Shown: positions 13,511-16,719 of the stretch, piece by piece
Layout of the letters: each line of letters begins with the position of its first letter
How positions within the stretch are numbered: position 1 is the first letter of the stretch
Source of the DNA: Miltoncostaea sp036826475
GTDB lineage: Bacteria > Actinomycetota > Thermoleophilia > Miltoncostaeales > Miltoncostaeaceae
Direction of reading: 5' to 3'
Assembly: GCA_036826475.1 (NCBI GenBank)
Contig: DAISWG010000069.1
Span: 1 to 16,719, forward strand
DNA: 16,719 nucleotides
The notes under the pieces: generated by a model
The model's input: only the letters and a program-made list of their open reading frames with translations
What the model was told of the DNA's origin: nothing
Databases searched by the model: none
Translations under genes and position numbers: made by a program

Positions 13511-15147
13511 CAGCCGAGCTGCACCTGGGCGCCCTTGACGGACAGGGTGCCGTTGGCCTGGAGGGACATGCTGCCGGTTGCCTTGATCGTCAGGCTCGAC
13601 CCCGCGTCGATCGTCATCGCGGCCGACGACTTGATGGTGATCGAGCCGTCCTTTTTGAGTACGACGGACGCGTCGCCCACCTTCACGGTCAGCTCGTCCA
13701 CCGCCTCGAGCGTCATGGACTTGTCGGCCTTGGCGCCCACGGTCTCCGCGCTCCTCAGCCGGAACGAGCCGTCGGTCTGGGCGAGGTCGCCGGGGGTGTC
13801 CTCGCCGTTCCAGAGCGCGCCGATCACGAAGGGGCGGCGCACGTCGCCGTGCTCGAACGCGACGAGCACCTCGTCGCCCACGTTCGGCGTCATCAGCAGG
13901 CCGCGGTCCTTCCCGGCGCCGGGCGCCGCGATCCGGGCCCACCAGCCCTCCGTCTCCTCGCCCAGCTCGGGGTACTTCACGCGCACCCGTCCGAGGCCCT
14001 GCGGATCGTCGTTCTGGGTGACGAGCGCCACCTGCACCCCGCCCGACTCCCAGCCGGGCCGCTGCGAGGGCGTGAGCAGGTCGACCAGGCTGCGGGGCGA
14101 GTCGCCGGAGACGCGGAAGCGGGTCTCGTAGCCCTTCGTCCCGCGGAACACGTGGACGGTGGAGGTGACCCGGTAGGTGCCGCTGAAGCGGGTGCCGACG
14201 CCCTCCACCTTCAGCGTCGAGCCCGCCCGCATCTTGGGGGCGCCGCGGCACGTGCCCTCCGCCTCGAGGAAGCCGTTGGTGATCCGCGACATCACGGTCT
14301 TGGCGAGCGCGTCGGCCTCCTCCTGGTTGCCGACCGGGGCGTCGGAGATCGTGATCGCGCCGCCGCCGAGCGCCGACGCGACCTTGTCGCGCCCCACGCC
14401 GATCGTCGAGCGGGTCGGCTCCGGCTTGGCGGTCGCCTCGATCGCGCGCTTGGCGGTGTGGTCCCAGCTGCGCACCACCACCTCGTCGACCTGCTGCACG
14501 CCCGTCAGGCGCGGCCGGAAGGTCTGGAGCTCCTCGCCGTAGCGCAGGATGAGCGGCTCGCCGCCGGCGTCCCCGCCGCCGCGCCTCCGGAACCGCAGCT
14601 CCTTGTCGAGCACCACCACCTCGCAGCCGACCCGGTTGGCGAGACGCCAGAGGAACTCCCAGTCGGTCTCGTTGCTCTGCTGGATGAACGGCTGGGTGCC
14701 GCCCGCGTCCTCGACCTCGGCCGCCTGGAGCCCGGCCCGCTGGCACACCTTCCGCACCACCTCCGCGACGCTCGTGTCCTGGTAGGTGGCGTTGCGGCGG
14801 GTGCGGTTCAGGGCGTGGGAGTGGTCGTAGCCGCGGGCGACGATGGCGATGCCGTCGGCGCGGAACTCCGGCTCGACGGCGGTGATCTGGCCCTTGATGA
14901 GGGGCGTCAGGAGGTTCGCGTCGGGACCGCCGATCCGGATCTCGATCTCCGACCCCACCTCCAGCGGGTGGGTGTCGACGTGCTTCAGGCCCGGGTCGGA
15001 GACCCGCACCAGGAAGGCGTCGGGGAGCGTCAGGTTGTCCTCCACGCGGACCTCCTGCAGCAGCGGCGTGAGGGTGGGGTCGAGCGGCTGCCCGGCGACG
15101 AGGATCTCGACGCCGGCGACGCCGGCCGTCTTGCCGTTCACGGCCAC
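13510..15147 (-). CDS. VgrG-like spike / hub protein (gp27-gp5 fusion, Afp8-like)
   Basis: A 545-residue spike protein. Residues about 1-350 form the gp27-like hub part (including ARGYDHSHALNRTRRNATYQD and the NETDWEFLWRLANRVGCEV segment typical of VgrG). Residues about 371-450 form the gp5 OB-fold (DPQGLGRVRVKYPEL, WWARIAAPGAGKDRG, MTPNVGDEVLVAFEHGD). Residues about 474-545 are short alternating strands of the trimeric β-helix needle. The protein stops at the end of the β-helix, so no effector domain is fused. The family plugs the tube tip and nucleates the baseplate. The start is a GTG 4 bases after the LysM stop. The TGA overlaps the next ATG by one base (TGATG), indicating coupled translation. 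Confidence 0.95.
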   Translation of the reverse strand: MAVNGKTAGVAGVEILVAGQPLDPTLTPLLQEVRVEDNLTLPDAFLVRVSDPGLKHVDTHPLEVGSEIEIRIGGPDANLLTPLIKGQITAVEPEFRADGIAIVARGYDHSHALNRTRRNATYQDTSVAEVVRKVCQRAGLQAAEVEDAGGTQPFIQQSNETDWEFLWRLANRVGCEVVVLDKELRFRRRGGGDAGGEPLILRYGEELQTFRPRLTGVQQVDEVVVRSWDHTAKRAIEATAKPEPTRSTIGVGRDKVASALGGGAITISDAPVGNQEEADALAKTVMSRITNGFLEAEGTCRGAPKMRAGSTLKVEGVGTRFSGTYRVTSTVHVFRGTKGYETRFRVSGDSPRSLVDLLTPSQRPGWESGGVQVALVTQNDDPQGLGRVRVKYPELGEETEGWWARIAAPGAGKDRGLLMTPNVGDEVLVAFEHGDVRRPFVIGALWNGEDTPGDLAQTDGSFRLRSAETVGAKADKSMTLEAVDELTVKVGDASVVLKKDGSITIKSSAAMTIDAGSSLTIKATGSMSLQANGTLSVKGAQVQLG

Positions 15148-15151
15148 CGGC

Positions 15152-15811
15152 TCACCCGAGGAGGGTCGGGATGGACAGGACGGTGCCGCGAGGCAGGCTG
15201 AGCGGGTCGTCGATGCCGTTCGCCTCGGCGATCCGGCGCCACAGCGTGGGGTCCCCGTAGGCCTGGTGGGCGACGCTCTGCAGGCTGTCGCCGTCGCGCA
15301 CCACGTGGGTGCTCAGGCCGGCGGTGCCGCGGGTGGTCGGGTTCTGCGGCCCCTTGCCGACGGTCGGCTCGGCCTGGAGCAGCGAGATCTTCGCCTTGGC
15401 CCGCACAGGGGTGCCGTTGGGCCGGAACATCGTGAACTGCACCGAGAGGCTGTCGCAGACCGCGACGAACGTCGTGGTGGAGCCCCACCCGAACTCGATC
15501 GTCGGCGGGCGCCCGCTGTTCTTGCCGGAGGCGTACTTCTTGTCGACCGCCATCGCCGCGAACAGGGCGTTGGTGATGCCGCGCACGTCGCCGCTCGCGT
15601 GGTCGGCCGCGTCGAACAGCAGGTCCAGCGTGAGCTTCTGCGCGTCCGCGCCGCCGAACTGGGCGGTGGGCAGGCCGGATCCCACCACCGGCTCGACCTT
15701 CCACTTGTTCGACTTCGTGATCGTGTACTCCGCGGGGTTGAACCAGCAGTCGATCTGCTCGCCGCCCTCCACCTTGAGGTACGCCTTCGTGAGGTTGTCG
15801 GGGATCGCCAT
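15152..15811 (-). CDS. LysM-domain tube/spike adaptor (Afp7/Pvc7-like CIS tube initiator)
   Basis: A 219-residue protein made of a tube-like β-domain (about 1-150; motifs YLKVEGGEQIDCWFNPAEYT and LTLDLLFDAAD) followed by a C-terminal LysM module (about 168-217). The LysM part shows the typical VVRDGDSLQSVAHQAYGD, WRRIAEANGI and PRGTVLSIP segments. In eCIS and T4-like tails this family forms the layer between the VgrG-like spike and the first tube ring; the LysM (gp53-like) part clamps baseplate wedges to the hub. That role is known for the family, not shown here. The ATG start has a GAGGA 7 bases upstream. The spike gene starts 4 bases after this stop, matching the usual eCIS order tube-LysM-VgrG. 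Confidence 0.93.
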   Translation of the reverse strand: MAIPDNLTKAYLKVEGGEQIDCWFNPAEYTITKSNKWKVEPVVGSGLPTAQFGGADAQKLTLDLLFDAADHASGDVRGITNALFAAMAVDKKYASGKNSGRPPTIEFGWGSTTTFVAVCDSLSVQFTMFRPNGTPVRAKAKISLLQAEPTVGKGPQNPTTRGTAGLSTHVVRDGDSLQSVAHQAYGDPTLWRRIAEANGIDDPLSLPRGTVLSIPTLLG

Positions 15812-15818
15812 CGCGTCG

Positions 15819-15823
15819 TCCTC
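15819..15823 (-). promoter_or_regulatory. Shine-Dalgarno of the LysM adaptor gene
   Basis: GAGGA on the minus strand, 7 bases before the ATG at 15811 and overlapping the TGA stop of the tube gene. It supports the ATG start and coupled translation of tube and adaptor. Confidence 0.6.
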
Positions 15824-16268
15824 AGACCGACTTCAGGCCCTGGTGGGCGATCTCGATGGTCTCGATCGCGGCGCCGTCGGGGTTCGCCTTGAAGTCCGGC
15901 CCGGTCCACTTGACCGGGAACGCGCCCACGAACGACCAGGTCCGCACCGGCTTGAGGGTCCGGTCCAGCATGGTGAGGGTCAGCTCGCGCCGCTCGATCT
16001 GCTCGCGGCACGCGGCGAACCACTTGGTGAACTCCTCGTTGCTGGTGATGCCGCGCTTCAGCACCAGGTTCGCGAACTTCACCCGTCCGCGGAGCTTGTG
16101 GACGAAGTCGTTGACCCCGCCCTCCTTGTACTCCTCGACCTCGTACTCCATGGAGAGTCCGGAGACCTCGGTGAAGAAGCCGATGGTGGCGCCGGCCTCG
16201 ACCTGGAAGAACATCCCCACATAGGGGTCCTCCGTCGTGCCGCCGGGGCCCGCGTTGCGTGTCGTCAC
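15822..16268 (-). CDS. eCIS inner tube protein (T4 gp19 / Afp1-like phage tail tube family)
   Basis: A 148-residue protein with the usual length and layout of contractile-tail tube subunits (T4 gp19, Afp1/Pvc1 type). These stack as hexameric rings to form the rigid tube driven out by sheath contraction. Family features visible: an N-terminal DPYVGMFFQVE strand, the FFTEVSGLSMEYEVEEYKEGG segment, an FANLVLKRGIT strand followed by the FTKWF helix, and a C-terminal WTGPDFKAN...IETIEIAHQGL strand. The GTG start is fixed by a strong AGGAGG. The LysM adaptor follows after 10 bases. Only one tube gene lies in the window; eCIS clusters often have two or three, so others may lie upstream. The family call is very secure. 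Confidence 0.95.
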   Translation of the reverse strand: MTTRNAGPGGTTEDPYVGMFFQVEAGATIGFFTEVSGLSMEYEVEEYKEGGVNDFVHKLRGRVKFANLVLKRGITSNEEFTKWFAACREQIERRELTLTMLDRTLKPVRTWSFVGAFPVKWTGPDFKANPDGAAIETIEIAHQGLKSV

Positions 16269-16273
16269 CGGCC

Positions 16274-16279
16274 CCTCCT
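16274..16279 (-). promoter_or_regulatory. Shine-Dalgarno of the tube gene
   Basis: AGGAGG on the minus strand, 5 bases before the GTG at 16268 and overlapping the TAG stop of the preceding gene. It is among the strongest ribosome sites in the window, fitting a tube subunit needed in many copies per particle. It also decides the GTG start of the tube gene. Confidence 0.75.
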
Positions 16280-16719
16280 AGTGTCCGAGGTCGCCGAGCA
16301 GGTCGCCCATCCGCTCGCGCTCCGCGAGCAGGTCGCGCCGGAGGCGCTCGACCACCGCCTCGTAGATCTCGTCGGCGTTCGGCAGCGCGCCGGCGGCGGC
16401 GCCGAGCAGCCCGCCGGCTCCGCCGGGCAGCGCCCCGCCCACCGCCTGCACGGCCTGCCGGGCCGCGTCGCCCGGGGAGGGCAGGGACGACAGGTCGGGG
16501 AGGTCGGACAGCGAGGGCGCCGACGGGATGTCGGGCATCGACGGCGCCGGGGGCAGGTCCGGGAGCGCGGGCATCGCCGGCACGGCGGGCATCGACGGGA
16601 CGCTCGGCATCGACGGCGGCTTCGGGAGCTCGGGCATCCGGAGCCGGGCGAGCCGCCGCGGCGCGCCCGACCCCCCGGGCGCGGCGGGCGCGAGGGACAC
16701 CGTGGCGAGCCCGCCGGCC
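16278..16719 (-). CDS. Small proline-periodic eCIS-associated protein (5' partial)
   Basis: Function unknown; its place directly before the tube gene makes it a probable eCIS structural or assembly factor. The reading frame is open to the right edge. The first possible start is a GTG at 16700 (140 codons) without a visible Shine-Dalgarno, so the true start probably lies outside the window. Counting from that GTG, residues 23-62 carry a proline at every third position (14 in a row), with further in-phase prolines at 68 and 74. This suggests a polyproline II rod. A glycine/alanine-rich stretch follows, then a charged amphipathic C-terminal helix (about 108-139, with the motif VVERLRRDLLAERERMGDLL). 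It ends in TAG, 9 bases before the tube gene, and its stop overlaps that gene's Shine-Dalgarno. I recognise no named domain. The reading frame is secure; the role is a guess from context. Confidence 0.7.
   Translation of the reverse strand, partial: AGGLATVSLAPAAPGGSGAPRRLARLRMPELPKPPSMPSVPSMPAVPAMPALPDLPPAPSMPDIPSAPSLSDLPDLSSLPSPGDAARQAVQAVGGALPGGAGGLLGAAAGALPNADEIYEAVVERLRRDLLAERERMGDLLGDLGH

Noticed and set aside
13511..14746. Upstream extension of the gp25 frame
   Set aside because: The open frame overlaps the spike gene and is low-complexity. The ATG at 13510 gives a protein of normal gp25 length.
1..16719. tRNA, rRNA, riboswitch, internal promoter or hairpin terminator
   Set aside because: Gene spacing leaves at most 13 bases between genes, and no recognisable RNA or stem-loop with a T-run was seen on either strand.

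Overview
High-GC actinobacterial-type DNA, roughly 70% GC or more by eye. Several genes start with GTG, the proteins are Ala/Pro-rich, and the codons end in G or C. Gene content and style suggest an actinomycete-like lineage, possibly Thermoleophilia/Solirubrobacterales, but the phylum is an inference. A 10-N run at 353-362 shows that this is a draft or metagenome scaffold.

All recognisable genes lie on the minus strand and are read from right to left as one tightly packed operon. The largest gap between genes is 13 bases, and several junctions are GTGA or TGATG overlaps. No internal promoter, terminator, RNA gene, mobile element or CRISPR array was seen. No gene-free stretch exceeds 300 bases.

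The right half (about 10.5-16.7 kb) is the tube and baseplate part of an extracellular or cytoplasmic contractile injection system (eCIS, a phage-tail-like particle). In order of transcription it holds a small proline-periodic protein (5' end off the window), an inner tube protein, a LysM tube-to-spike adaptor, a VgrG-like spike, a gp25-like wedge protein, a baseplate J-like protein and a tail protein I-like protein. Sheath, AAA+ ATPase, tape measure and tube terminator are not present and presumably lie upstream, beyond the right edge.

The left half (1-10.5 kb) continues the operon with genes that act at the cell envelope. First comes a single-pass membrane protein (zinc ribbon, proline linker, Ig-like region, TM helix, three PASTA domains, TolB-like propeller), a plausible membrane dock for the particle. 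Next is a zinc ribbon-FHA-PqqD-like-M50 intramembrane protease fusion. Third is a 1686-residue multi-enzyme peptidoglycan hydrolase (M23 peptidase, lysozyme-like domain, two almost identical CHAP domains, SLT transglycosylase) with no Sec signal. It has an unusual N-terminal helical/zinc-ribbon region and two copies of what looks like a zinc-ligand-free M15-type domain. Last is a secreted TolB-like propeller protein that runs off the left edge.

Working model (inference): the particle is assembled in the cytoplasm, docked to the membrane through the PASTA protein, and paired with a wall-cutting cargo or wall-breaching enzyme. The FHA/M50 protein would regulate or process one of these partners. 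The arrangement of baseplate, membrane anchor, phospho-responsive protease and giant hydrolase is the most interesting part of the window.
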